In this document: positions 1 through 6,953 of the stretch, one piece after another
How positions within the stretch are numbered: the first letter of the stretch is position 1
Layout of the letters: each line of letters starts with the position of its first letter
Origin: Candidatus Tayloriibacteriota bacterium
Lineage (GTDB): Bacteria; Patescibacteriota; Minisyncoccia; Phycocordibacterales; JACOZD01
Length of the DNA stretch: 43,037 nt
Direction: 5' to 3'
Assembly (NCBI GenBank): GCA_016181525.1
Contig: JACOZD010000002.1
Span: 1-43,037 of the forward strand
Notes under the pieces: generated by a model
Told to the model about the DNA's origin: nothing
Databases searched by the model: none
The model's input: the letters and a program-made list of their open reading frames with translations, nothing else
Translations under genes and position numbers: made by a program

Positions 1-37
1 ACTTGTAAAATGCATAACAAAATAATATCCTAAAGGT

Positions 38-208
38 ATGGCTAAAGCACCAAAAACACCAGTTTTTTTTATAGCAACTAAGACAAGGAAAGAACCTGTT
101 GTTGTAAACTTCTACACCAAAAATGGAAAGTTGGTTTCATTTAATGCTGTTCAGAAAGTGAAAACTAAGACAGGCGTGAATTTTTACGCAAAGCGACCAA
201 AGCGCTGA
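38..208 (+). CDS. Hypothetical 56-residue basic protein
   Basis: Short ATG ORF, MAKAPKTPVFFI at the start and FYAKRPKR at the end, rich in Lys, Val and Thr and without acidic clusters. The sequence AAAGG lies just before the ATG and can act as a weak ribosome binding site. The stop codon overlaps the ATG of the next gene by one base, which suggests translational coupling and a two-gene operon. I do not recognise the family. The low GC resembles the next gene and differs from the core part of the window. Confidence 0.5.
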   Translation: MAKAPKTPVFFIATKTRKEPVVVNFYTKNGKLVSFNAVQKVKTKTGVNFYAKRPKR

Positions 209-573
209 TGTCGAAGAAACAATCTCTCACTTCCATAGATTTCGACTTTGGAGTTGGTAAAATCATTCCTGCAACACAAGAAGCTTTTAGTGATGAAGGG
301 TTTGACGTGCAAGTAAGGAAAACAGAAAAAGAATCCTTGTCCATTTTTAAGAGTACACTTGGAACTGAGATTGATTCCAAGCTTACGAGTAATGAACTGT
401 TTCCCACTGATGGGGAAGTATTTTTATTTATTGTTCAAAGAGTTCCGCAAGATTTTGCTTACTGTGCTGTAAAGCGATTGAGCTCTTCTCAAGATGTTGA
501 TGCACTTAAGATTTCAGGTTTAGAGCGCTCTGTTACTATGTTTCAAGAGCTCAAGAATAAAAAAATTCTCTAA
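208..573 (+). CDS. Hypothetical 121-residue protein
   Basis: ORF starting in the 1-base overlap with the stop of the preceding small gene (ATG/TGA overlap), so the start is supported by coupling. The protein is soluble, with no signal peptide or membrane segment and a mixed alpha/beta look. It contains FDFGVGKIIPATQEAF near the N terminus and ends with a Lys-rich helix (ELKNKKIL). I recognise no family. A hairpin at 586-609 follows the stop and may end the transcript, although it lacks a T-run. It is relatively AT-rich, like other accessory genes here. Confidence 0.6.
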   Translation: MSKKQSLTSIDFDFGVGKIIPATQEAFSDEGFDVQVRKTEKESLSIFKSTLGTEIDSKLTSNELFPTDGEVFLFIVQRVPQDFAYCAVKRLSSSQDVDALKISGLERSVTMFQELKNKKIL

Positions 574-585
574 ATCAAGGGAGCT

Positions 586-609
586 TTCGCCGCTCTTTCT
601 TGCGGCGAA
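586..609 (+). other. Hairpin after hypothetical gene
   Basis: TTCGCCGC and GCGGCGAA form an 8-bp stem with an 8-base loop, 13 bases after the stop codon of the preceding gene. There is no T-run, so it is only a possible terminator. The rest of 610-705 is GC-rich with no ORF I trust. Confidence 0.4.
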
Positions 610-705
610 GTGCGCGCGCATGGGAGGTGGGTGAGAAGCGAATACTTGGAGCTTCGCAAGGCCGGAGCGCGGCGGCGCGAGGAGGGGTCGCGGGCTACAA
701 AAAAG

Positions 706-734
706 TTGACATAAAACAGTGACCATGCTAATGT
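706..734 (+). promoter_or_regulatory. Sigma-70 promoter with extended -10
   Basis: TTGACA (706-711), 17-base spacer, TAATGT (729-734), preceded by TGC, giving an extended -10. It drives the phage-type gene that starts at 885. The expected transcript start is near 741, exactly where a leader hairpin begins. Confidence 0.75.
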
Positions 735-741
735 ATTTTTG

Positions 742-817
742 TTGATAGGGTGTACCTATCAATAAGAGTCTTAATCAAGGCTTTTTTCATTGACAACAGA
801 ATATTGACAACAGAATA
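742..817 (+). promoter_or_regulatory. 5' leader: hairpin plus 14-bp tandem repeat
   Basis: TTGATAGG (742-749) pairs with CCTATCAA (755-762) across a 5-base loop right at the expected 5' end of the mRNA. Two exact tandem copies of TTGACAACAGAATA follow (790-803 and 804-817). Similar leaders, with a hairpin and/or short direct repeats, precede the genes at 2424, 5507 and 30300. They may stabilise the mRNA or bind a regulator. Confidence 0.5.
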
Positions 818-884
818 CAGGTAATAACGCCTTGAGCATGGCCTGAAAAAGCTCTGTTCTAAAGTGTGGAAAGGTAAGTTAGCT

Positions 885-1571
885 ATGAAGATACGTGCGC
901 TACTCGTGGGGGTTGCCCCGCTTCTCATCAATCGAATGACACCGGACACGCTCGAAGGTCTCCGGACCAAGGTCCATAAGCCAAAAGCCAAGGATCTCTC
1001 GCCGAAGCAGGAAGCGATTGGCAAGATCTATCGGAAGGACGGCGACAAAGGGCCAATGGGCATTCCGACCTTGAATCTGCTTGCCGCTATCAAAGCGGCA
1101 GGACGGTTCCATAAGTTCGATGGCAAGAAAGCGGTCTCGACCGCCGAGGGCACCTTGCTCTATTCGTTCCTCTCGATTGAGGATGAGTTCCTGCCGTTCG
1201 CGAATAATAATACCAAGGGAGAAATCCAGTGGGAAGCCGACATGCGTCGGGGAACCTGCATGGACATCGCCGTTTGCATTGTTCGGCCGAAGTTCAAAAA
1301 TTGGTCGCTCGACGTCACCTTCCAGGTTGACGGGAAGCAGGTCAAAGAAGGTCTCATCCGTCAACTCGTGGATACCGCTGGCTCCAAGGCCGGCCTCTGC
1401 GACTTCCGTCCGAACAAGGGCGGACCCTTCGGCCGTTTTGCGGTCGAGAAGTGGGAAGTGACGATGGAAGAATCGGACAAGCAGGGCGGGTATTCGGAAG
1501 AAGTCGAAGAGTCAGAGCCATCTGGTAATGGTCCGAATCGTCTCGAGAAACTTGAGACGGCGCGAGCGTAA
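885..1571 (+). CDS. Phage/mobile-element type conserved protein
   Basis: 228-residue protein. The ATG at 885 is chosen over the in-frame GTG at 864 because GGAAAGG (868-874) is correctly placed for it. The N terminus, MKIRALLVGVAPLLINRM, and the C-terminal block with GLCDFRP, then GPFGRFAVEKWEV, match my memory of a family common in phages and prophages. In that family a TPLLMHN-like start is followed by a GLGDYRPxxGRF motif; its function is not established. The Gly-rich C-terminal motif is loosely reminiscent of RNA- or DNA-binding RAMP folds, but that is speculation. The last 30 residues are acidic and Ser/Gly-rich, so probably disordered, as in single-strand DNA-binding proteins. Membership in a mobile element fits the helicase downstream. 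Confidence 0.65.
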   Translation: MKIRALLVGVAPLLINRMTPDTLEGLRTKVHKPKAKDLSPKQEAIGKIYRKDGDKGPMGIPTLNLLAAIKAAGRFHKFDGKKAVSTAEGTLLYSFLSIEDEFLPFANNNTKGEIQWEADMRRGTCMDIAVCIVRPKFKNWSLDVTFQVDGKQVKEGLIRQLVDTAGSKAGLCDFRPNKGGPFGRFAVEKWEVTMEESDKQGGYSEEVEESEPSGNGPNRLEKLETARA

Positions 1572-2283
1572 GTATTTACTTGCGGTGTCTGCGTGTCTTG
1601 TGCTAGTCTACGGTAAGATGCGGTTCTCTACTGATGCCGCGGAGTGAAAAATCTCCGCGGCAAGATTTCCGTTTTGTTCTTTGTCGCCAGGTCCTGTTCG
1701 CTCGAGTTAAGTTGGTTTCTGCTCGTTACGGCACGGTAACCTTCAGTACGGCCCCCGCCCCTTTTTTGAAAAAGGGGCGGGGGAGAATTTCAAAATCTGT
1801 TTTTTTATTCCGGTTGAGTAACCCGTTCTCCGCTGGACCGGAGCACGGTGAAGTTCATTCCACTAATGGGCGAGAGAGTTTAACTCTCTCGCCAGAATTT
1901 CCGGTTCGGTTTGTTCGGCCAAACTATCCTGCGGTTCTCTGGCCTGCACTAAACAAATCCGAACTACGCGGCTGGCATTCTCTTGAATGCCAGCCATTTG
2001 ATTTTTTGTCATAAAAGTTTTTTAAGTTATCTCTCGCGGTAAGGTGCGTTTTTGTTCTCTTTCCCAGAGTTTGGTTTTCCATCCTACAGTCTTCTTTTTC
2101 TACAGGGCACAAGGTGAGAAACTTTGTGCGATTTACTTTTTATGTTTTTAATGTAAGGTAAGACTGGATCAGGCGTACCAACGTGTGCTTGAGTGTGCTC
2201 CACTCCTCTGCGGCCGACTCAGGTTGGGTATTGTAGGGATTCTCTATGGGGCGAGGAATGAAAATTCCTCGCCATTTTTGTAT
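1572..2283 (+). repeat. Hairpin array 1 (six units, period 101-143 bp)
   Basis: Gene-free stretch with six stem-loops: 1636-1661, 1752-1783, 1869-1893, 1970-1995, 2107-2129 and 2250-2273. Each has an 8-15 bp, nearly perfect stem of unrelated sequence. Start-to-start distances are 116, 117, 101, 137 and 143. Stems 2 and 4 are preceded by TACGG or TACGC, and stems 1-3 are followed by AGATTTCC or AGAATTTC. The last loop is GAAA and that hairpin is followed by ATTTTTG, so it could also act as a terminator. The flanks match the second array at 4586-5261. A 126-codon ORF crosses the array but encodes the palindromes and is not credible. Confidence 0.7.
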
Positions 2284-2312
2284 TTGACAGTTTGTGATAC
2301 TCATGCTAGTAT
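2284..2312 (+). promoter_or_regulatory. Sigma-70 promoter with extended -10
   Basis: TTGACA (2284-2289), 17 bases, TAGTAT (2307-2312) with TGC in front. The layout matches the promoter at 706-734, down to CATGC before the -10. It drives the 2424-4585 operon. The leader contains AGCTAT repeats and two copies of TAATCTAGGT (2345-2354 and 2358-2367). Confidence 0.75.
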
Positions 2313-2423
2313 CTCAACCAGAAATAGCTCCATAGCTATAGCTATAATCTAGGTGAGTAATCTAGGTTTTTTGACAACACTGAATAATCAAAACACAGAC
2401 AACAAAGAGAAAGGAAATTCCTT

Positions 2424-2747
2424 ATGGGTAAGCATTATGTTGTAACTAGCTCGAGAATACGCCGAAAATCAAAAAAAGAGAAACGTCCTCCGAGCGTAAA
2501 CAAATACGCCCGTTTCGTACCTTCTCGGTCTTCTTTCTACCACTGGTTTGATAAAACTTTTCGCGACCTGCCAATTATTGGTGATCGCGGAGAAGTTCTC
2601 AAGGCGGGCTATCGTGTAACCTTTCATGGACGATTATATGCCCTTATGAAGGATACATCAATTCCGCAGACAGCACCCTCCATTCCGGGCACAGCAAACA
2701 AGTATCAAGGCGTCGGGCGATTCAAGTTGGTTGCCCGCCTTGATTGA
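2424..2747 (+). CDS. Hypothetical 107-residue basic protein, helicase operon
   Basis: ATG preceded by AGAAAGGAAA, a good ribosome binding site. The first 40 residues are strongly basic (RIRRKSKKEKR), then comes an aromatic stretch (FYHWFDKTF) and a compact domain ending GVGRFKLVARLD. No membrane segment or signal peptide is visible. I recognise no family; the basic N terminus suggests nucleic-acid binding. It is the first gene of an operon with the XPD/DinG-type helicase, whose start lies 14 bases after this stop, so a helicase partner role is a reasonable inference. Confidence 0.65.
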   Translation: MGKHYVVTSSRIRRKSKKEKRPPSVNKYARFVPSRSSFYHWFDKTFRDLPIIGDRGEVLKAGYRVTFHGRLYALMKDTSIPQTAPSIPGTANKYQGVGRFKLVARLD

Positions 2748-2761
2748 AAAAGAAAGGAAAC

Positions 2762-4585
2762 ATGCAACATCTGGAACATCTAAAATTATCTCTTTTAGAA
2801 GAGACGTTCCCCACAAGCGCTCTTCGTCGAGCGCCGTGGGCAAGTCAGCGGGAAATGTTTCGCATCATTTCCGAGAATGGCTCGGTCACGATCGAATCTC
2901 CGACAGGAAGCGGAAAAACCGCAGTCGAGTATACGGTCCTCAAAGCCGCAGACTTGAAACGGAAACAACCGCTTTTTCTCATCACTCCGAATAAAACATT
3001 GGTGGAGCAAATCCGCCAAGAGTTTCCGGATCTCAAAATCGCTCTTGGGCGAAACGAGCATCCATGTTTCTACTATCAGGACAAGTTGCCAGCTGATAAA
3101 CAGCCAATGGCAGACGAAATTCCATGCTCGCTTCTTAAAGACTGCCCTCATCGGGTGGACCAAGAGACAGGCAAAACTTTCGTAGAGGGAGCGATCCCAT
3201 GTCCGTATTTGAAGCAAAAGTTTGAGGCGAAGCAGGGCGGCATCGTTCTCTCCACCATAGCTTTCTATCTCTTCACTCAGCTTTTTAGCAAGGAGTGGGA
3301 GCAACCAGAAGTACTTGTCATTGACGAAGCACATAGGATGGCTGAAGTGGTGAGAAATGCACTCTCGTACGAAATCACTGATTGGCATTTACGAAAGTCG
3401 GTGGAACTTCTGCGAGAAATTGGTGCGGAGGAAGCAGAGTTGCTTCACGACTTCTACAAGAAGTTGGTTCATATAATCAAGTCAAAACCTGCGCATGAAC
3501 GAACCATGCTGAATGCCCGAGAAATTAGAGCGCTCATGGAAAAGCTTGAGGTCATAGATCAATCAGGACTCTTGCGCAAGCTTGAAAAGGCGGTGCGGGA
3601 GAAAGTGATTGATGTTGTCGAGAAACGGGAGACTCTGAAGAAGCTTGAAGTAGTGGTGAAGGATCTTCGCCGCTATCTACGCTCATTCGAGTATTCGCTA
3701 CCTGACGAAAATCGGCACGCGCTCAACTACACCTATGCCTTCTACAAAGACAAAGAGGAGAAAGGAGAGAAAGAGCATGTGCAGTATCGACTGGTGGTTA
3801 AATGCTACTATGTCGCACCCATCATCAAAAAAATTATGGGCAAGACAACGGTGGCTCTCTCGGCGACAATCGGAGATGATGAAGTGTTTGGCCATGAGAC
3901 GGGAATACGGAATCCATGTTTCAGTTTGGAATCCAATTTTCCGTCCGATAATGCTCGACTCTTTATGCCGACCGATACTCTCAATCTCGCGAAAAACGAG
4001 CGTGGTAATCGCGATTTACCAAAGAGTATCAGGATGGTGGCTCGGGCTTGCAAACGGTTGAGAGATAAAGGACACCGAAGTCTTTTCGTCACTATCTCTA
4101 ACCTTGAACGTGATAAGTTCATGATGATGGCAGAGGAGGAAGGTCTAAAGGCCATAAGTTACGGCAACGGCGTAACTGCAAAGGAAGCGGCTATCCGTTT
4201 CCGTGACGGCGAGGGTGATGTTCTCTGCGGCACGGCTTCAAACTATGCCGAAGGGGTGGATTTGCCAAAACAGATCGCACCAGTCATATTCTTTCTCCGA
4301 CCCGGGTATCCCAATCCTAAGGATCCGGGAACACAGTTTGAAGAAGAACGCTTCGGCGGCAGTCGGTGGGCGCTGTGGAATTGGCGGGTGATGATCCAGG
4401 CACTTCAAGTCCGCGGTCGGAACATTCGTTCTACCAAGGATCTGGGGGTGACGATATTCATATCACAGCAATTCCGGCGGTTCGTTCACGCATCACTTCC
4501 CAAATGGCTCGAGAAAGCATATGTCAATGACCGTACGTTTGACGAGTGTATTTCCCAAACGGAGGAGTTGTTAGGGGAAAAATAG
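2762..4585 (+). CDS. Fe-S cluster XPD/DinG-type superfamily 2 helicase
   Basis: 607 residues. The ATG at 2762 follows GAAAGGA at 2752-2758; the upstream TTG at 2744 is less likely. Walker A is ESPTGSGKT (about 45-53), the DEAH box VIDEAH (about 186-191), motif V GTASNYAEGVDLP and motif VI QVRGRNIRS. Four cysteines between motif I and the DEAH box (C102, C122, C128, C147) fit the 4Fe-4S domain of the XPD/DinG/Rad3 family. The expected activity is ATP-driven 5'-3' unwinding. A coiled, Lys/Glu-rich insertion (about residues 215-310) fills the Arch-domain position. It is shorter than E. coli DinG (about 716 residues). The flanking hairpin arrays and the phage-like gene upstream suggest a mobile or defence role rather than housekeeping repair. 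DinG-type helicases also occur in type IV CRISPR loci, but no other Cas gene is visible. Confidence 0.9.
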   Translation: MQHLEHLKLSLLEETFPTSALRRAPWASQREMFRIISENGSVTIESPTGSGKTAVEYTVLKAADLKRKQPLFLITPNKTLVEQIRQEFPDLKIALGRNEHPCFYYQDKLPADKQPMADEIPCSLLKDCPHRVDQETGKTFVEGAIPCPYLKQKFEAKQGGIVLSTIAFYLFTQLFSKEWEQPEVLVIDEAHRMAEVVRNALSYEITDWHLRKSVELLREIGAEEAELLHDFYKKLVHIIKSKPAHERTMLNAREIRALMEKLEVIDQSGLLRKLEKAVREKVIDVVEKRETLKKLEVVVKDLRRYLRSFEYSLPDENRHALNYTYAFYKDKEEKGEKEHVQYRLVVKCYYVAPIIKKIMGKTTVALSATIGDDEVFGHETGIRNPCFSLESNFPSDNARLFMPTDTLNLAKNERGNRDLPKSIRMVARACKRLRDKGHRSLFVTISNLERDKFMMMAEEEGLKAISYGNGVTAKEAAIRFRDGEGDVLCGTASNYAEGVDLPKQIAPVIFFLRPGYPNPKDPGTQFEEERFGGSRWALWNWRVMIQALQVRGRNIRSTKDLGVTIFISQQFRRFVHASLPKWLEKAYVNDRTFDECISQTEELLGEK

Positions 4586-5261
4586 TTTCAGCTGCCCTTC
4601 GGCATTCTTGCGTGAAGTCGCGTAGTCCGAGCTCGCGTGCGCTTGTCTGCCGTTCAGTGCAGTTCGCTAAAGTACGGGCTGAGCATTTTCGAAAGAAAAT
4701 GCTCAGCTAAAATTTCCGGTGCAGTATAAGTCGCGCATCCTGCGCTGCTGTCCGGTGAAGTCCGCTAGCCATATGCTAGTGTGTCGTTCGGTGCCGAGTA
4801 ACATTTCGATGTCACTCGGCTAGAATTTCTGAAGTACACCAGTCTATGTTGCGGCGTTTTGTAGTTTGCTTGGCTAGACTGTCGTGCACTGCAGTAGCAG
4901 TACGGGCATAGCACCACGCTGTGGTGCTAGGCAAAAATTTCCCGTGTGGTAACGTAACCTTCCGTATGCTGTGTTAAGGTGCTACATGGTACACTCCGGA
5001 GCCAAGCTTTTGATTTAAAGGCTTGGCTATAATTTACTTCTGCTCCGTGTGCCTTGCTAGTCTCGGCCCCGGTCAGGTGGAGGTGTTGTCCAGTGCGATG
5101 CAGTTCGCCAGACTACGGCCTCGCCCTTTCGCGGAGAAAGGGCGAGGGAAATTTCTCTTGTTCTTTCAGTTCGGTTCGTTGCTCTGTGGTATAGTGGCCT
5201 GTGCTATGTTATACCAAGCTTGTCTACGGACGCGCGTATCAGAAATGGTACGCGCTTTTTT
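4586..5261 (+). repeat. Hairpin array 2 (six units, period about 115 bp)
   Basis: Gene-free stretch after the helicase with stem-loops at 4678-4707 (loop GAAA), 4793-4820 (loop TTCG), 4909-4929, 5001-5027, 5119-5147 and 5232-5261. Start-to-start distances are 115, 116, 92, 118 and 113. Stems share no sequence, but the flanks do. TACGG precedes four of the six. TAAAATTTCC, TAGAATTTCT, AAAAATTTCC, TATAATTTAC and GAAATTTCTC follow the first five. The last hairpin ends in a T-run and looks like a terminator. Inter-hairpin segments also share pieces such as GCAGTTCGC before the first and fifth stems. No credible ORF. Confidence 0.75.
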
Positions 5262-5402
5262 CTTTGTCTGAAAAGGAGCCCCGCCACATCCTTTCTCCTC
5301 CCTTGTGGCGTGGCATATGTGCGCGGTGGGTAGGAAGGCAAGCACATACAAGAATGAGTCCTCGGACATTAAACAGGGCTTTTTTGTTTATTTTGAGTGA
5401 GC

Positions 5403-5470
5403 TTGACTTTTGTTGAAACTTACAATATATTTATTGAGACACTTGAGTAAGGTGCTCAAGGGTGCTCAAG
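5403..5470 (+). promoter_or_regulatory. Promoter and repeat-bearing leader
   Basis: TTGACT (5403-5408), 17 bases, TATATT (5426-5431). Just after the expected transcript start, CTTGAG (5442-5447) can pair with either of two CTCAAG copies that sit in an exact tandem repeat, GGTGCTCAAG at 5451-5460 and 5461-5470. The alternative pairings could form a switch or an operator. Confidence 0.6.
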
Positions 5471-5506
5471 CAAGAAATTGTACCTTGAAAGGAGAGATGA
5501 TCCTCG

Positions 5507-6292
5507 ATGAGATATTTTTCTGCTCGTCGGCGAATACAAGAGGAGCTTCAATACCTCCTTAAGTTTCTGACCGAGTACTTCGGAACAGAAATTCAGACAG
5601 TCGTTGTCTACGGAAGTTTCCTTAGGTGGTCATTCCGTAAATACAACGATGTGGATGTAGCAATCATTTTGCGTGATTCTCCAGAGTGGCGATGGAGCAG
5701 TTCAGAGTCCTTCTGGGATGCGCGAGATGATTCGCCATATCGTCAGAATTTCTTCCAAAAGCTCGAGCAGTTTCTCAAGGAGTTGGGTGCTTCTCGTCCT
5801 TACGACATCAAGGTCTTTACTACGCGTGACCTTGTATTGTTGGCAGAGTTCCAGGAACGCGTAGTCCACACCAGGGGGAACCTGGCACCGAGTATCAGAG
5901 CTGGGAAAGTCATTTTCCAGCGAAAGGAGAACGACATGGCGGAAATGAAGAAGAAACACAGGAGCTTCGTGGAGTTCCTGGACCGAGAGCTCCCGGCTCT
6001 CGGCATGACACACTGGTACAGAAGCAACGACGACTACGGTATCGGGATCGACTACCACGACATCGGCAAAGTCGTGACGGTGGAGCATCGCTTCCTGTTC
6101 ATCACTTGGACATCGAAGCGCACCATCACCATCGCGAGTGTGATTGCCGAGCCGGACACGCCGATTCATGGCGGAGCAGAGGATACTCTCCGGCTTCGCG
6201 TGAAGGTTCGTGAGGCAATACCGACGCTTCAGAGATTGGCCGAGAAGTTCGAAGATGCGACCTTCGGACTCAAAGCCGAGCTCATGTACTGA
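5507..6292 (+). CDS. Nucleotidyltransferase-domain protein, two modules
   Basis: 261 residues, start set by AAAGGAGAG at 5488-5496. Residues 1 to about 142 form a minimal DNA polymerase beta-type nucleotidyltransferase (MNT) domain: VVVYGSFLRWSF, then NDVDVAIIL, is the usual GS...DxD motif that binds metal and NTP. Residues 143-261 form a second, unrecognised domain. It starts at an internal, in-frame ATG (5936) with its own AAAGGAGA (5922-5929). The second half is visibly richer in GC. So the gene may be a recent fusion, or may yield both the full protein and a separate 118-residue product. MNT domains are common in toxin-antitoxin pairs with HEPN proteins, but I see no HEPN RxxxxH motif here. 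A terminator follows. Confidence 0.75.
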   Translation: MRYFSARRRIQEELQYLLKFLTEYFGTEIQTVVVYGSFLRWSFRKYNDVDVAIILRDSPEWRWSSSESFWDARDDSPYRQNFFQKLEQFLKELGASRPYDIKVFTTRDLVLLAEFQERVVHTRGNLAPSIRAGKVIFQRKENDMAEMKKKHRSFVEFLDRELPALGMTHWYRSNDDYGIGIDYHDIGKVVTVEHRFLFITWTSKRTITIASVIAEPDTPIHGGAEDTLRLRVKVREAIPTLQRLAEKFEDATFGLKAELMY

Positions 6293-6312
6293 ACACGTCT
6301 CGCCTGTTAGTC

Positions 6313-6348
6313 AGAGGGAGTTTGCGAAAGCAGTTCCCTCTTTTTTTT
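6313..6348 (+). terminator. Rho-independent terminator
   Basis: AGAGGGA (6313-6319) pairs with TCCCTCT (6335-6341), followed by a run of eight T. It ends the nucleotidyltransferase transcript. Confidence 0.85.
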
Positions 6349-6599
6349 AGTTTCAAAGAGCAAGGAATTTGCCGCCAAGACTGAAATTCGTTAGAATTTC
6401 AATAATCCGAATCCGCCACATCCTTCGCTAAGGCTACGGAGTGCAAGGCAAAGAAAAACTTGAAATTATCTGATTCAAAATTGCGATTCAGATTTTCCAA
6501 TCAATTTTTCAGAGTTTTGGCCACCGCCGCCGAGGGCGGCGAAATGGGTTCGGACTATTTTCAGGAGACACAGCTGGTTTATAGCTCATTAATTAAGTT
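6349..6599 (+). repeat. Non-coding stretch with diverged dispersed repeats
   Basis: No credible gene. It holds diverged copies of repeats found in the 27-31 kb island: AATTTGCCGCCAAGACTGAA (from 6367) and CAAAGAAAAACTTGAAATT (6449-6467). It also holds CCTTCGCTAAGGCTACGGA, which resembles TTTCGCTAAAGCTACAGA near 29228. A small GC hairpin sits around 6524-6541. Two inverted stretches (GAAATTCGTTAGAATTTC) are also present. Confidence 0.55.
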
Positions 6600-6631
6600 C
6601 TATTCAAGTATTTTGCAAAATACTAGAGTAG
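6600..6631 (+). promoter_or_regulatory. Palindromic operator of the winged-helix regulator
   Basis: A perfect 18-bp palindrome, AGTATTTTGCAAAATACT (6607-6624), lies inside a longer imperfect one (CTATTC ... GAGTAG). It ends 17 bases before the regulator start. A related palindrome (TATTCTAG ... CTAGAATA with ATTTTGCAAAA inside) covers the end of the same gene at 6917-6946. The position suggests autoregulation. Confidence 0.65.
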
Positions 6632-6641
6632 GATACAATTG

Positions 6642-6947
6642 ATGGCGTTAGGACTAAGCTCTGACCTTATTAAGATGGCAGTCAATTTTCGAAAATTGGA
6701 GAGAATTATCAAAGGTTTCGCCAATCACCGCCGCCTGGAAATACTTAATTTGCTTTTACATGAGCCAGAGCTCTCTGTTAGTGAAATATCTGAAAAGACC
6801 AGGACAGAGTATATGAACGCCTCTGACCATATTCGGAGGTTAGCTATTTCTGGTCTTCTTCTCAAACGTAATGATGGTAATATGGTGCGGCACAAATTAA
6901 CCCCTCTTGCCGAATCTATTCTAGAATTTTGCAAAAAACTAGAATAA
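6642..6947 (+). CDS. ArsR-like winged-helix transcription regulator
   Basis: 101 residues from the ATG at 6642; TTG at 6639 is possible. KLERIIKGFANHRRLEILNLLLHEPELSVSEISEKT is the typical first part of an ArsR/MarR-type winged helix: an allosteric helix, then the helix-turn-helix, with ASDHIRRLAISGLL as the recognition helix. DGNMVRHKLTP is the wing. No cluster of metal-binding Cys/His is seen, so it may not be a metal sensor itself. A strong palindrome sits in front and a related one over its 3' end. The next gene is a 54-residue Cys protein 6 bases on, so the two form an operon. Confidence 0.85.
   Translation: MALGLSSDLIKMAVNFRKLERIIKGFANHRRLEILNLLLHEPELSVSEISEKTRTEYMNASDHIRRLAISGLLLKRNDGNMVRHKLTPLAESILEFCKKLE
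6917..6946 (+). promoter_or_regulatory. Second operator-like palindrome
   Basis: TATTCTAG (6917-6924) and CTAGAATA (6939-6946) flank ATTTTGCAAAA, a diverged copy of the palindrome before the regulator gene. It overlaps the regulator stop codon and directly precedes the start of the 54-residue Cys protein. Confidence 0.5.
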
Positions 6948-6953
6948 AATCCA

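Noticed and set aside
1634-2014. 126-codon ORF across the first hairpin array
   Set aside because: It translates palindromes and homopolymer stems; no ribosome binding site and no protein-like pattern.
2762-4585. Type IV CRISPR-associated DinG (csf4)
   Set aside because: Helicase family fits, but there are no csf1, csf2, csf3 or cas6-like genes and no CRISPR array nearby, so the specific call is not supported.
1572-5261. CRISPR array (including a Cas12a-like AATTTC motif)
   Set aside because: There are no conserved direct repeats of 23-37 bases with unique spacers; the recurring AATTTC follows the hairpin instead of preceding it, and no cas gene is present.
1572-5261. Integron attC array
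   Set aside because: No GTTRRRY/RYYYAAC core sites at regular places, no cassette ORFs between hairpins and no integrase.
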